Shown piece by piece: positions 46,130-58,586 of a DNA stretch of 64,000 nt. The position numbers and the translations under genes are program-made. This DNA is from Aradus depressus (Eukaryota; Arthropoda; Insecta; Hemiptera; Aradidae): positions 31,932,066 through 31,996,065 of the forward strand of contig OY759215.1 in the NCBI GenBank assembly GCA_963662175.1, written 5' to 3'. The notes below the pieces were generated by a model. The model did not search any database and was not told the DNA's origin. It was given only the letters and a program-made list of their open reading frames with translations. The stretch's first letter is position 1. Each line of letters starts with the position of its first letter.

Positions 46130-46700
46130 ATTGGGGTTGTATTCTAAGTTTTCACTCTCCCCCTGGCACCATTTTACCTATTTTAAAATCACTAAGTGTC
46201 AGTGACTTTTGAATTATCATACATAATTTCGTGTTGATATAAATTCATGAAAAAGGTATTTATTAGAATTTTAAGTACAATTCCTCTCTTCTGATCCCCT
46301 CCACGTCTTCGTTCGTCCACTTCCCTTTGGCCGATTTAGCTGAAAATGTATGGGTACGGTCCTTATGAGGTTTCGAATTCACATATAAAATTTCGTTTTG
46401 GTACATACATTTCTATTGCAGTTACTGGGGTTTTCGTGTTTAACTCCCCTGACCACCCCCAATCTCACTCTTCCTGTAGGCTGATTTATTCAATAATGGG
46501 CTTTTGGATAATTAAAATATAATAAATAATAAAATGATAAAATTTTGTGTCGATATATATATTCTATCGGGCGTTGTCGAGGTCACTGACAGACATAAAA
46601 ATTCTTTTTCATTTTTGGAATCAGCGGGGTTGGTAAAAATGAATACTCAACATAGAATTTGTGAAGTTTACATAACGTCCACTTCGAATGGCTGAGGGCT
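46130..46700 (+). repeat. Rep-A copy in Hey intron 1
   Basis: Forward copy with three modules ('ccctttggccgatttagctg', 'ttttcatttttggaatcag') and a degenerate terminus. Confidence 0.7.
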
Positions 46701-46966
46701 ACAAGGGACACAATCTCCCCAAAATCTACCTCTAGTAGTGAATTGTAGTCCATTGATAAAAGGCATGCGTTCGGCCCTACGCAAGAAGCAAGGGTCGTAC
46801 GGCGGGGAGTGGGGAGGGGGATCGTCATGTGAGGGGTGGGGGGTGACGGGAGTGTGTAGGGGTGTGTGTACTGCACCATGGGCTCACTCGTCTGCCAAGT
46901 CGGCACGTGATCAACATAGGCCGTAGACAACCTTCCTCTCAACCTGTGGCGTGTCGTCGTACCAAG

Positions 46967-47197
46967 GGGGGCTCCGGAACCCCCCCAAACCTCCGACCTC
47001 TGGGGCTATGCACCTCCACCTTGGCCCCCGGGGCCTCCACCGCCGCAGCATCCACCGCCTCCGCAGCATCATCAGCAGCAACAGCAACAGCAGCACCAAC
47101 ACCAGCATCAGCAGCAAAGTAACAGAGGCTTTAAGAGGGACCACAGTGAAAGTGATGACCAAGATGATCCCTTCTCTGAGGAATCCTCCAAGGATCA
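46967..47197 (+). CDS. Hey: Hey, second coding exon: Pro/Gln/His-rich N-terminus
   Basis: Encodes residues 3-79 plus two bases of residue 80. It holds a proline/tryptophan stretch (PPPWPPGPPPP, about residues 19-29), a Gln/His tract (residues 36-53 with seven consecutive Gln), then an acidic segment FKRDHSESDDQDD (58-70) like the acidic lead-in before the bHLH of other Hey proteins. The donor at 47198 is GTAAGT. The reading frame here is fixed by exact phase agreement with the bHLH exon, while the acceptor 'gtaccaag' has only a moderate pyrimidine tract. The other two frames are open too but do not join the bHLH. Repeat-rich N-termini are common in insect transcription factors. Confidence 0.65.
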
Positions 47198-48899
47198 GTA
47201 AGTACTCGTTTTTTTTTATTTGCTCTGAGTAATTTTGTTTTACGAATTTTTGAAAACTTTAACTTGAAGACCAATTTCACATAATTCTTCCTTCATGACA
47301 TTACTTTCTGTGTGTAATCAAAAGTGATCTAATCGACTATACTTTTCTCTTTTTTGATCGAATTAAATGTTGTTATAGAAATTATATCACAGTTGAACCC
47401 TTGACTTTCTTATCAATTAGGTATTCATTAAACTGTGGTCAGTATCCACTATCTAAAACGAGAGAAGTAAACATTATCAGACCATAGAATCTTCTTCGAG
47501 GAGAGCCATTACTGTCAAACTGTCAGTCGATGCTAACTATTAGTAAGTACTATTACTGACAGTTGTACATTCTGATTGGTAAAGACATGTCGGTTGAGTA
47601 TGTCAAAAAGTTCTCTTCAGCCGACATTTATCGTATAACTAACTTTTCTTACAAAAGACAAGGGAGACATAATGTAAAAGTCAGCGATGAAGTATGGTAG
47701 AGACTAATGCATAGGATTCAATTTAAAAGACTTAAGTAAAAAAATGTTCCTTGTTTCCCAGACATGACATTTTGACTTTTCAAAAGATTGTAACATTTCG
47801 TCAGTTCGGAATGGAAAAAAAACTGACAGACAACTCATTAAGGCGAAGGATAATTATCATTCGATAACGGTTGGTTTTCATCATGAATATAAATTTTTTT
47901 AATTTAATTTTTAATACATAAGTACATTTAACTTTTTTTTTTTTTTTAATTTTAATTCCATTAAATATTTTTATTTATACAATAAAATCCTTATTTTCTA
48001 AAAGTTATAATAGGCAAAAATGAGCTAGTTTAACAATAATTTTGTCATCGTATAATGTGGCTGCTGTATGTGTTCTAGCTCAGTTTAGTTCTCTATTCTT
48101 AATTTTTCTAATGAAAGTCCCCCCCCCCCCCCCCCTCTATATTTTGAATTTTTTTTTTTTTCTAGCAGATGAAATTGAGATGCAAATAAAATATTTCTGA
48201 GGAAAAAAAAAATTTGGTTCTAAATTAACAAAATTTGAAAAATGTTCATTAAGAAACGTTAAAGCTAGTACGCATGTACCGGTATCAGATGTTTGCTCAC
48301 GACAGTGTAACAGGTGCGCTTCTCTGACCCCCTTGCTTGTGCATATAATATATGTATATAAGCTGCAATATATTGCATATATCATCTGCTAGCAACTCGT
48401 GACTGTCACACATATATATTATCATAACATAATAATGGCTAATGTGCATTGATCATAAGCCAAAAAGACACACATAGACCTAAATTATTATTATTTTTGA
48501 ATTCAGGGGATTGGAAAATGTTTTAACTCTGGTGAATTTCTGACCCACTTTTAATAACTTCCTCTAAACCACATAATATTATAAAACCAATTATAATAAA
48601 AAATAAATTTATAATTTTAAATTAAAATACATGTTTTGTATGTTTTGCTAATTATTACTATTATCTGTGAAGAAAAAAAAAATCGAAAATCGTTACAGGT
48701 AAACTATTCTCAATTATTACCCGATTTTCCAAATTTCGAATGGGATTATCTGCATGCCAAACTGGAGTTATATACCGAGTTTCCTAAAAATCTGTTCAAA
48801 AAGAGACAAACACGGTACGAGAAGTTTGATTTGATCCGAAACATAAAGTTGAGAAGGAAGTCACAAAGCTTCCTGTATCAAGGAAGCTATTCTTAATAA

Positions 48900-49125
48900 A
48901 GAAAATGTCGGTGAATCACCAGCAATGTACTTCCCCACCACAAATTAAACAATTAAGCTTTTTTCGCCCTATCTGAGACCTTTCACCGATTTAGCTGTAT
49001 ATATATATATACTCGGCTGGTGATTCAATTTTTGTTTTTAGTTTTTGGAATCAGGAGGTCGAAAAAAATAAAATAATGGTAGGTGAAATTCCGGAAACTC
49101 AACTTTGAATTTCACTAGGGAAGTA
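48900..49125 (+). repeat. Rep-A copy in Hey intron 2
   Basis: 'gtcggtgaatcaccagcaat', 'tttggaatcaggaggtcg' and 'gaatttcactagggaagtaa'. Confidence 0.7.
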
Positions 49126-49679
49126 AAATAGAAAAAATAAATAGATATATGTCCTCCGTAACGTCAAAGAGTGCATTAAAAAAATAGGATTTTTAAGTGT
49201 GGTTTTCTCTGATGGCAGAGAAATTGATGTGTGGGCGGTGGACTTTTTTAGAGAGGACCCTTGGCAAATTGGGGGATGGAAATTGAAAAGAAGCTCAGAC
49301 GAAGGAAATTGGCCTCCCCGCATCGCTAACGGTGTACCAACCCCCACCCCCTTATCAATAACCAAATCCCTGTTTTTCTTCGGATCATTTCCTTTACAGC
49401 CGTGACGGATCATTTTCTGACGGTTTTTTTTTTCTTTATTTTTTTTTCAAAAGAAAAACTTCTCTTCAACCACTACACCTGTTCACCTCTTTTGTACCGT
49501 TATTATGTAAACTTGGAAAAAATATTTAAATACTTCATCTATGAGGAGTAGAGAAATAGTTCATAATGTATTGTAGGACTCGAAATGTCTTCCCCTGGCA
49601 TGAAATGTTCTTGTGGTTAGTGAACAATTGTTGGAACTGAGGGGTTTATAGTCGATGCATTGCTGGAAGGAGAACATGA

Positions 49680-50215
49680 CTTTTTTCAAAATCAAATTAA
49701 TCAATTAAGTTTTCGCTCTCGAACCAACTAACTGTTTGGGCTAAAAATCACTAGTTAACTTACATAGAAGCTTCTGAATCCTCGTACTACATTTTGGGTC
49801 CATACATTTATTACATCGGTAGTTATTTGGGTTAATGCGTCAACTCCTCCTCTCCTTCCCTTCGCACGATTCCTCATGAAATTATTACTTGTCGTCCGGT
49901 GTTCTAAATTTATATAAAAAATTCCATGTCGATACATTCGTTACGTCTGCAGTTATTAGTTAAGCCCCTTTTCTTCTGCCGATTCTACTGAAAATCAAAA
50001 GTGTTGTCCTTTTGAGGTTTTGGATACATATATAAAATTTCGTGTCAGTACATTCATTATATTGGGAGTTATTGTGTTTCTCAAACACACAAATGTACAC
50101 ACGGCTATTTGTGTTTTTCATTTCTGAAATCGGAAAAGATTAAATTCTGGTGAAAACTGTCAACACCGGATTTTTCACCGATTACGTAATTTCCCTCATA
50201 TTTCGTATATCTAGA
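49680..50215 (+). repeat. Rep-A copy in Hey intron 2
   Basis: Forward copy with several modules and the terminus 'caccgattacgtaatttcc', then 'atttcgtatatctag'. Confidence 0.75.
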
Positions 50216-50636
50216 ATATATTTTGTGTGAGCACTTTCGGTTGTTATACCATCCTTAGATTCTTTTTTGTATGATTATATAAATAAATGATTACTTTATT
50301 GTCGTTATAAATAGGAAATACATGTAAATATAGTGACGAGTACGATACGAGATAAAATCGAATACATTTTTTAAATTGTATATTTACTTCATACCCTAGC
50401 TTATGTAAACTCATCCAAAAATTCCTGGAGGGGGCTTTCTTCAAAAAAACGGCCTCCAAAACTGTATTCTTGGAACCCCATGTCGAAGAAATCCTATCTA
50501 TACGTAGAGCATGAAACTAAAATTTGTGTGAATATACATAATTACTTTGTTACAAAGAGCAGCAAATGATCTTAACCCACGAGTAAACTGTTTGATTGAA
50601 GTCTGTATTGTTACTAATGTGGTGATATTTTTCCAG

Positions 50637-50854
50637 TTGTTCCTCACCCGGTGACACGGATTCCTGCCAAATGCTCAGTAGGAAGAAACGTCGAGGGATC
50701 ATTGAGAAGCGACGACGTGACAGGATCAACACAAGTCTGCTGGAGTTGCGACGACTTGTACCCTCTGCCTTCGAGAAACAGGGTTCAGCCAAGTTGGAGA
50801 AGGCAGAGATCCTACAGATGACGGTGGATCATCTTAAAACTCTCCATTCCAAAG
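50637..50854 (+). CDS. Hey: Hey, third coding exon: bHLH domain
   Basis: Encodes residues 80-152 and the first base of 153. [17 protein letters not shown] (95-111) is the basic region. The Gly in RRGIIEK, where Hairy/E(spl) proteins have Pro, marks the Hey subfamily. Helix 1 ([13 protein letters not shown]), the loop [14 protein letters not shown] and helix 2 ([11 protein letters not shown]) follow with no indel against known Hey proteins. The domain dimerises and binds E-box-type DNA, and the family represses transcription downstream of Notch. The exon is bounded by 'atttttccag' and AAAG|GTAATT, with phase 2 in and phase 1 out, and both junctions fit the neighbouring exons. Confidence 0.97.
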
Positions 50855-51066
50855 GTAATTAACATAATTTATCATTATGATTGATTTATTGCGGGGTGGG
50901 ATATGTATCTAAAGCCTGAAGAGCCATATAACAGCCCCTCACTAGTACCTGACTACCTGTTATCCTACCTTCGATGCTCTGCTTCCTTAACAAAACACCT
51001 TTTTGAAGATCCTTCATTTTACTATTAAAACGTTTTACCACCTTTCTTCAGTTCTACTTTTTTTAG

Positions 51067-51333
51067 GTGGAAGTCTCACAAACAGTATCCACGAAAGACG
51101 TATGTCTGTCCACTAGTTATTTCCTTAAAAATTCTAAAGAGATTCAACTGAAACTCAAAGATGATACGAGTATCTTCCCAAAAATGCTAGTTCAAAATGT
51201 ATGTAAGCATTTTTTGGGAATGAGAGACTCTATGCGCCAGGTATCTAGTTACATACACGCCCACAAACTCCATTTAAACACTGCTGAATTGCATCGTTTC
51301 GCTCAGTCAACTATACGTAATCGAAAAAGTTAA
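51067..51333 (+). other. unrecognised ORF in Hey intron 3
   Basis: 88 codons of balanced composition, preceded directly by the acceptor-like 'ttctactttttttag'. No donor closes it (it ends at a TAA). It could be an alternative terminal exon or a transposon relic; no motif is recognised. Confidence 0.25.
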
Positions 51334-51659
51334 TTTCAAAATCTCTATAAAATCAATAAAAACTAAAAGTAAATATAATCAAACAGTTATTTCTAAAAAT
51401 TATTGCAAAAAAAAAATTGCAAATATATAAATATATAGGTATATATACAATCTTAATTTTTTTAAGACTGTAGGTATATAGCATAAGGATTCTACTATCG
51501 GTATAACATGTTTGAGAATCAACTTATCATAAAAGCGAGGTATGAATCGTTTAGAGTCAAAATTATCATCTCCAAGAGGTTAATTTTTCAGGGAAATTAA
51601 AAACCTGTCTACAGATCTTGTATGTGAGCAGTCTGAGCCAAGTTCTGAGTGTAATTATT

Positions 51660-51761
51660 CACCTCCCAGATAAAAAAAACCTAGGGGCCTTGCCGAGTTT
51701 CGAACCCGCGATCTTGAGATCAGTAGGCACACGCGCCATCCACTGAGCTACCTGTACCCTC
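51660..51761 (-). mobile_element. SINE, tRNA head only
   Basis: 'gagtttcgaacccgcgatct' (box B complement) and 'cactgagctacctgtaccct' (box A complement). Confidence 0.75.
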
Positions 51762-52112
51762 TGGGGTTTTAGATATACGTACTTCTGTAGACTCAAAATT
51801 AAATTAAAAAAAAAATATTCCTAAAAATTAATATTGACCAGCTCATATTCACACATTTGAAGACCCCAACACACCCAGTTCATATAAATAATGTGGCTGA
51901 AAATCCGGAATTTTTTTAAATTACCCAACCACTTACTAGATTCAGCCAGCCTCGCCCCACAAAACATAGTTCTTAAAATACGATATCTTATATAAATATA
52001 TGTTAAGATTTCTTAATACATGTTCAAAACGAAACTCATCAGCCCTTTAAAACTTAGAAACCCACAAAAAACGTTTCCTCAAAAATGTCGTCAACATATA
52101 TTTTCATTTATA

Positions 52113-52431
52113 GTTAGTTATTATGACTCATGCCCGGGCTTTAACTACCAGAGCGCTCTTTCTTCACTCTGGTGGACATGAGCCCGACTCTACTGTGGGA
52201 GTCCTAAATTTTGCCTACCCTAAATTTTTATTCACCTAGGGTAGGGGTCTTTAACGAGTACCTGACATCGTACAGGCTCGGGACCATCGCTTAACGTCCC
52301 ATCCGAAGGACGGCGTGCTTAAGTTTATTTTACCTCCCAGATAAAATAAACTAAGGGCCTCAGTCGAGTTTGAACCCACTATCTTGAGCTCAGAAGTCAA
52401 GCACGCTTACCACTGAGCTACCGGCGCCCTC
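52113..52431 (-). mobile_element. tRNA-derived SINE with 12-bp target duplication
   Basis: Near full-length copy, missing about 20 nt after 'ggctttaacta'. It is flanked by TTTTCATTTATA at 52101-52112 and 52432-52443. Confidence 0.93.
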
Positions 52432-52614
52432 TTTTCATTTATATATATGAAAGATATATCTGTAGACCGTTGACATTACAAAATAATTAAGAATGAAGTA
52501 AATATAATAACATAAAAGTAAGATATCTTAGATTCCTAATCCTAATCCCAAATAACATATAAGTCTTTGGTGAAACTCTGTCAGCATGACTTTAACAACT
52601 AAGTCCCTTCAATA

Positions 52615-52945
52615 TCGACCGTTGACTTACATAGGGGCTTCTAAATCCCCAGATTAAATTTGGTGTCGATACAATCATTATTTCGACATTTATTAGGATT
52701 TTGGAATTCCCCTCTCCAATTGGATGTTGAGTTGAACTGAATTTAATGTTTTTCAAGACCCTAATTCTAAAACCTTAATAGCTTTTGATGTATCATTTAG
52801 AATGTTTCAACACAAAATTCATTATGATTCAAGAGAGAGACGTTGAGTAAAACACATAGATTTTTATTCAAACTAGTTAAATAATTTGCACTGGGGAAGT
52901 ACATTGCCGGAGATTCACCGACCAATTCTTTTTCGACTGTACGCC
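52615..52945. repeat. Rep-A pieces, mixed orientation
   Basis: A forward module from 'cgttgacttacataggggc', then a reverse end 'gcactggggaagtacattgc'. Confidence 0.6.
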
Positions 52946-53479
52946 TTACATATCATTTGCAATGATAAATGAAGTGACGGAAGAACGTCTATTGACAAGT
53001 GTGGGATGTCAACTTTAGGAGTATCAATTTATTTGAGAAAGGAGAAATCTCGCAGAAGATTCAATGAATTGCGGCTAAGAATGTTCACGAAGAGGAAGGG
53101 AGGGGAGAGAAAATTGATAAACAGAGTTGTGGGAGATGCGTGACGGCGATTTGCATCCACGCGGCTCCAATTTGGAATTTTGAAAAGATCGGCCCGTTTC
53201 CATTGTGCGGCTCACCGTCAGTGTAGCTCCTTTGTGGTCCTCTAATCGAATTATCCTACATTTGAAGAAAGGCGCCTGTTAACTTTTCAATTCACACCTC
53301 TCCACAGCGTCACCCATCCAATACAATACTCTGAAAAGTCCTTTTCTAATCCTTCACCGGAAAGGAAAAAAAAAATATGTTGGCGATTATTCCTTTTCGA
53401 TAGGTTGCTAATCCTTCGCGATGGATAATAGATGATTTTTTTCCTAGATTTTATTCTGTAACAAAAACAGAAAGAGAAC
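52946..53479. other. no gene recognised
   Basis: No supported feature. Confidence 0.45.
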
Positions 53480-53735
53480 TCCGGTTTTCCGGTCACTCGG
53501 GAATTCAGGGAACGAGGAAGCGGATCTACTAGCCATGGAAGTTTCAGGTAACCACTTCATGGAGCCAGAGCCAGTAATCTGAATATCAAGAGCGGCATAC
53601 CGAACCCGGGTAAAAAAAGTCATCTAGATACCTACAGGCATCTTGATATTAAAATAGTCAAGGACAGCCCCACCTGTGAAAGACGTGCCGAAGACGAGAC
53701 GGCAGCTCGCTTCCTGATAGATTCCCGGCAAGATG
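53480..53735 (+). pseudogene. LINE RNase H C-terminal fragment
   Basis: FSGHSGIQGNEEADLLAMEVSG is the last RNase H block of I/R1-type LINEs (GHSGI.GNE.AD). A GPEPVI-like block and, after a frame change, an ERRAEDETAARFL block (Cys/Glu tail region) follow. It has stops and frameshifts. Confidence 0.75.
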
Positions 53736-55329
53736 GCACGATAAGGAGGAAAAAAATATCATGAAATGTAGTTAATTCCTCTTAAAAGAGTTTCATTTAT
53801 AGAAATCTGATTCCTCGTAATTGTAATATGAAAACCGATTAACTTAATTGAACAAAAAACCTGTTAATTGTAACTTTATTGAATTCAAATCGGATTTATT
53901 ATAATTGAATTAAAGAAATGTTATTTTAATTACATTAAATTCAAATCAGGATTTATCAATATTTTATTCAAAACCGAATTTGATTAGTTCATGTTACACA
54001 TGAACGCTTACGCAGGCCTTAAAATAACTTTTCAACACTTAGAAAAACTTTCCTTTTTTTTTATTGAACATTGACATCATATTCGGCGCTCATATCTCGA
54101 CTAACATCCTTTTTTGTTGCTAAACTTAAATTGAACTTTTCTCCCTACTGGTCGCCCCTGGAATCACGACTTTCTTGTTATGTTAAAACAGTGTTAGTAT
54201 CTTTACTCGACTTTCCGGGGTGATGGCGGCTGCCGGTCATCCCAACTCAAACTACCGGCACCCTGCTTGCTGCCTCTGGCGTCTCGGTGCCATTCCTCGG
54301 TTTTTTTTTTGTGGGGGAGGAGTCCTCGGTCCTCCTTGTTCTGCTTCCCCGGCGTCTCTGACTAACGGCTAACTCGCTTTTTTTGTGTCGTATTTTACTT
54401 TTCTCCCGACTGGACACCCCTGATAACCCGGCCTGTTACATCATATCTTGTAATTAACACAAAATATATTTTTCATTAGCGGTTTTTTTTGTTTCCAGAT
54501 TTCCGAGAAGTTTTGTATGTTCCTTATTTCATTTGTTAAGGCTTTTTTTGTTTAGGCTTTATTACTTTGTGTATTATTTTGTAATCCCTTCGCTAAACTA
54601 AAGGTAATAAATACGTAAATATCAAGTGAAAAAATATATAGTTTGTAACCATGAAAACAGTATTATATAATATAAAGAAAAAATACACAACTTAGAGGTT
54701 CGGAAGGGAGTTTGGCCATTTGTGTAACTCTTCGAAAAATGCCATACAGTAATACAATATTGGCTTAAGAACCAGTGGGAAAAATTTGACTGTAAGTAGA
54801 TAATTCTGAATTATAACTGACCTTATGAGAAACAGTTTTAATGAGGGAGAGAGGGGGAATGTGTGTGAATTGAAGTGTAACATTCATCATATCTGTGTGA
54901 CGGAGGGGGAGGGGAAGGGGGTGATGTGGGCGGAAGGACAGAGGGTAGGGGACGGAAGGGCGATCAGCCAAGTTATGGGAAAGGACAGGACAGGTGGAGA
55001 GTCCCGTGAGAAACACTGGCCTCGAGACCTCCCTTAGGTGCAACAGGTGGCGTCGAGCGGTACCGTTCTCGTGTCATCTAGTACTCTTATATTCAAGGAC
55101 AAAACTTCTTCTTCCCATGTCGGGCAAGTCGTATACTGCTAACCACCAATAGCGTCAGCCTTAGAATATTTACATTCAGTTTGGATGGTCAGATTGAATA
55201 CAAGATATTCCTTTCAACATATACAGCGACTTCAGTATTTTGGAAGATATATAAGGAATCAAGTAAATACTTCATTTATCCGGATTTGAGCCCCAGTCAA
55301 AAAGAAGCGAAACCTCCGAAAGAAATTAC
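53736..55329. other. no gene recognised
   Basis: A GC-richer stretch at 54210-54440 with a partial internal repeat ('cttttctccc.actgg.c.cccctg' at about 54138 and 54402) and purine-rich 54840-55000. Nothing assignable. Confidence 0.45.
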
Positions 55330-55740
55330 GGGAAAAAAGTTATTAGTAAATCACCAGCAATGGTATTATCCGAATTAATCAACAGTTTTCACTCTCTCTG
55401 TAATTTCAATAGACCGTTTCAGCTAAAAATCCAGAGTTGACTTACTTTTGAATCCTCATACATAATTCATTACATCGGCAGTTATTAAATTGTTTTTGTT
55501 AACCCCCCCCCCGAAATTCTCCCCTTTCTTACAGCCGATTTGGGCTACAATTCAATAGGCGTCGTCCTTACGAGGTTCTAGAAACACAAATACAATTTCA
55601 TGTCGATACATTCATTCTATCAGGAGTTATTGTGTTCATAGGAACACAGGAAGGACAGGAATTTATTTTTCATTTTCGGAATCAGGAGGTCGGTTAAAAT
55701 AAAATTTTGGAGAAAACTAAACTACTCTACTAAACATAAA
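55330..55740 (+). repeat. Rep-A copy
   Basis: Forward copy from 'gtaaatcaccagcaatggta' to 'ttcggaatcaggaggtcgg'. A short reverse module follows to about 55830. Confidence 0.7.
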
Positions 55741-55832
55741 AACTCTAATATCTGCCCATATAATGAATATATTCGAACAAAATATTTCATATGTAAATAC
55801 AAAGCACTATAAGGACGACACGTATAATTTTT

Positions 55833-55956
55833 CTGAACTTGAAAGAAATAAAACTTGTTCATTTATGATATTGTCTAATTTCACCAACTATATATACATG
55901 GGAGTACTTTCGGTATTTCTACCATCTTCAGCCAAAAGCATAAGAGATAAGACTTA
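55833..55956 (-). mobile_element. Penelope-like 3' end, family 5
   Basis: Single copy matching the outer third of the arms at 40952-41839, including 'gggagtactttcggtatttc' (complement of the hammerhead-like core). Confidence 0.8.
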
Positions 55957-55999
55957 TCTTATTTCACAATATCTCTGCAATAATGTCAGTTTTCATGTA

Positions 56000-56175
56000 T
56001 AATTTTTCCACAAAATCGTCCAAAGTGATTAGAGAACGGCTCAACTCAAAAACCTCATGTAATCAATGTATAGACATCATATTCAATATGAGGATGCATA
56101 AGTCCTTGTATGTTGGTTAGTTGATTAATTCGTGTATACAAAGCAGCAGATTTACCGATGATTTTTTTTTTTTTT
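56000..56175 (-). repeat. Rep-A copy
   Basis: Reverse module: 'aatcgtccaaagtgattaga', 'atcaatgtatagacatcata'. Confidence 0.5.
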
Positions 56176-56999
56176 AACAGACTTCTCAAATCATACAGTC
56201 AAAAAATTAATCATTACAAAATATTGACTCTAAAATGTGACATCGTGAGGCCAGTGATTTATAATTGAGCATTATTGCCAGGACAACTAACAACTGACCT
56301 ACTGACGCCTATTGCCCCAGGCCCTGTATTGGTTCCACTGGCCCTGCTCAACTGGGAAGAGGTTAAGTGATCAATCAAAAACCTTCTTATTTATGAACCA
56401 CAAGACGCTTGTTTAACTATTATACTTTAGAATACTTCATACGCGTTCCGCATCGCTCACTATAATTTAGGTTAAATTTGAGAAAAATTAACGCCTTGAG
56501 ATGTTGAGGAGTGTACTGTCCCATCTGGTTTAGGAAACTCCACCGCTGAAATTTAATTTATCAGTGATACTATTTCCGCTATTTCCTGAGGACCAATATT
56601 CACTCTAAAAGAGGGAATTCAGAGTTGGTTCAGTATCACAAATTTTGTTGTCAAAATTTTGTCTTTTTTTTATGGGATGAAACGCTTAAATATTCGAAGC
56701 TAATAATCATAAAGTAATAAATAATAGATGCTTATAGAGACCCATTTATAAAAAAACAAGTTTCAACCCTTCGATACGGTAGCGATAGAAAATTTAGCTG
56801 AATTTTCGTTTCACTGGACGTGTTCCAAGAGTGATAACTAATGAATAAATTTCAAATTGAACATGCCGCAACATACTATTCGTGATTGGGGCTAGGTCAA
56901 CTGACCTTCACTGAACACTGTAATGTCGTAGAACATGTGAGATAGTGCCAGGAAATAGTGACTGTTGACGTAGCTGAGTTTTGAGCAGGTTTTACTGTC
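56176..56999. other. no gene recognised
   Basis: Unassigned AT-rich DNA. Confidence 0.45.
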
Positions 57000-57245
57000 T
57001 CTTAAAAAAATACGAAATCACGGGTTCGAAAACCGGCCTATAGATTTTTTTTCTAGGAGGTAAAAAACCTTCGGATGGTCTCTGCGCCATGTCAGGTACT
57101 TGTTAAAGACTTTTATCCTAGGTAACTTAACTTGGGTAGGCAAACTTTAAGACACTCCCTGTTGAGTTGGGCTCATGTCCACCAGTGACTGAATAGCGCT
57201 CTGGTAGTAGGCGATATATGACCATGTATTTAAAGCCGGGTATTA
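57000..57245 (+). mobile_element. tRNA-derived SINE copy, diverged
   Basis: Box B 'gggttcgaaaac', 'tgtcaggtacttgttaaaga' and the tail 'gctctggtagtaggcgatat' are present. The box A half is lost. Confidence 0.75.
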
Positions 57246-58072
57246 GCAAATTATATGGTTACTATCCGGAAGCACTCTTCGGGGGCTGGACATACCAGAA
57301 GGCTGAAAGAGTCTTGTTGATGACATTCTATGGGATCGCGGTCTGCTGATTCCGTGCTATACCAACATGAGTGTCCATACATAATTGGTATGTAAATGCC
57401 CTTCTCCTGAGGGAAGGGTGGGTTCATGAGCTGTGAAGTGCGGTCCGTCTGTCGGTCGATAGCCCTGTTGATTCGCACAAGGACCAGATAAGGCCCTTGC
57501 CTGACTCGTGTGAACCCAGAAGCAGATGTGCCCTATAGTAGGTTCGTGGGAAGCACCCCTCCCCTCCCATTCCCACCCAGCCCACAACTACCCCCACCAC
57601 ACCACTCCTCTCCTACTTATCAATCAACCCCTAAGTCCCCCATTCTTTCTCTCTTTACCTTTCGCTGCCAATTTTTTTTTTTAACCCAATATTGGAAAAA
57701 AATACAAATTAGTTCGGGGCTCTTAACCTTTTATATTCGAGACCCATGATGACCGATATACTCGTACCGTCATCCTCGCGACCTAATATAATTATCTTAA
57801 ATTGTGAGGTTTCTAGCAAATTCATTATTTTAAATCCTTCTTTTAAAAAAATTAATAAACTAACATTTTTGCCTCTTGGTTTTCAAAATTTCCTTCACAA
57901 ATTTGCACTTTTTAGGTCAAAACAAACACTTTTTGTTCCACGTCTGTTTGTCCTCTAAATCTTCATCTCACGCTTAACTCAAGAATCATGAAACTTGATA
58001 TGTAAGTTTGGTTTTACGTAGACCCTTTAAATTGTACAAAATTAGGTAATAATAGAAGATAATCTGAAACAG
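57246..58072. other. no gene recognised
   Basis: 57250-57600 is GC-richer with overlapping frames on both strands but no motif. The rest is AT-rich. Confidence 0.45.
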
Positions 58073-58415
58073 GTTAGGTTAGGTTTTATGACTCATGCCC
58101 GGGCTTTAACTACGAGGTCATATCGCCTACTACCAGAGCGCTCTATCGTCACTCTGGTGGACATGAGCCCGACTCTACTGTGGGAGTCCTAAATTTTGCC
58201 TACCCTAAATTTTTATTCACCTAGGGCAGGGGTCTTTAACGAGTACCTGACATCGTACAGGCTCGGGACCATCGCTTAACGTCCCATCCGAAGGACGGCG
58301 TGCTAAAGTTTATTTTACCTCCCAGATAAAATAAACTAAGGGCCTCGGTCGGGCTACGAACCCACAACCTTGAGCTCAGAAGTCAAGCACGCATACCACT
58401 GAGCTACCGGCGCCC
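58073..58415 (-). mobile_element. full-length tRNA-derived SINE
   Basis: Complete copy with the tail complement 'ggttaggttaggtttta' and head complement 'gagctaccggcgccct'. It is very similar to the 21277 copy. The flanks give only a short possible duplication (GAAA). Confidence 0.93.
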
Positions 58416-58586
58416 TGAAAAACTCATATTTTATCATAAAATAAGTAATGATTAAAGTATCCGCTCAAAACAATTCAGATAATTGTAAAAGTCAGCTGAA
58501 CAATAATTAAAGTTAGGTTTAAATGCTAGGGATCTTTGTGCATTTGCTTGGTTTTCCTCAGTTTCCTCACTATAATAGACACTTGG

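Larger units (their letters stand above)
44758..46966 (+). other. Hey: Hey intron 1 (proposed)
   Basis: 2.2 kb with a Penelope-like arm (44935-45012) and a Rep-A copy (46130-46700). At about 45650-45727 a small frame with KKSSAEQMQELRQHRKENEK resembles a basic/acidic transposon-type motif but is not assignable. Confidence 0.4.
47198..50636 (+). other. Hey: Hey intron 2
   Basis: 3.4 kb, AT-rich, with a C17 run at 48119-48135 and Rep-A copies at 48900-49125 and 49680-50215. Frames at 48636-48896 and 49199-49405 are unrecognised. Confidence 0.6.

Noticed and set aside
46583..47162. Minus-strand frames over Hey exon 2 and upstream
   Set aside because: Products of the Pro/Gln-rich repeat read in antisense (poly-Leu).
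46862..47232. Alternative frames of Hey exon 2 starting at ATGs or near-ATGs (46862, 46951)
   Set aside because: They do not reach the bHLH frame through the 47198 donor. Only the Pro/Gln/His frame joins in phase.
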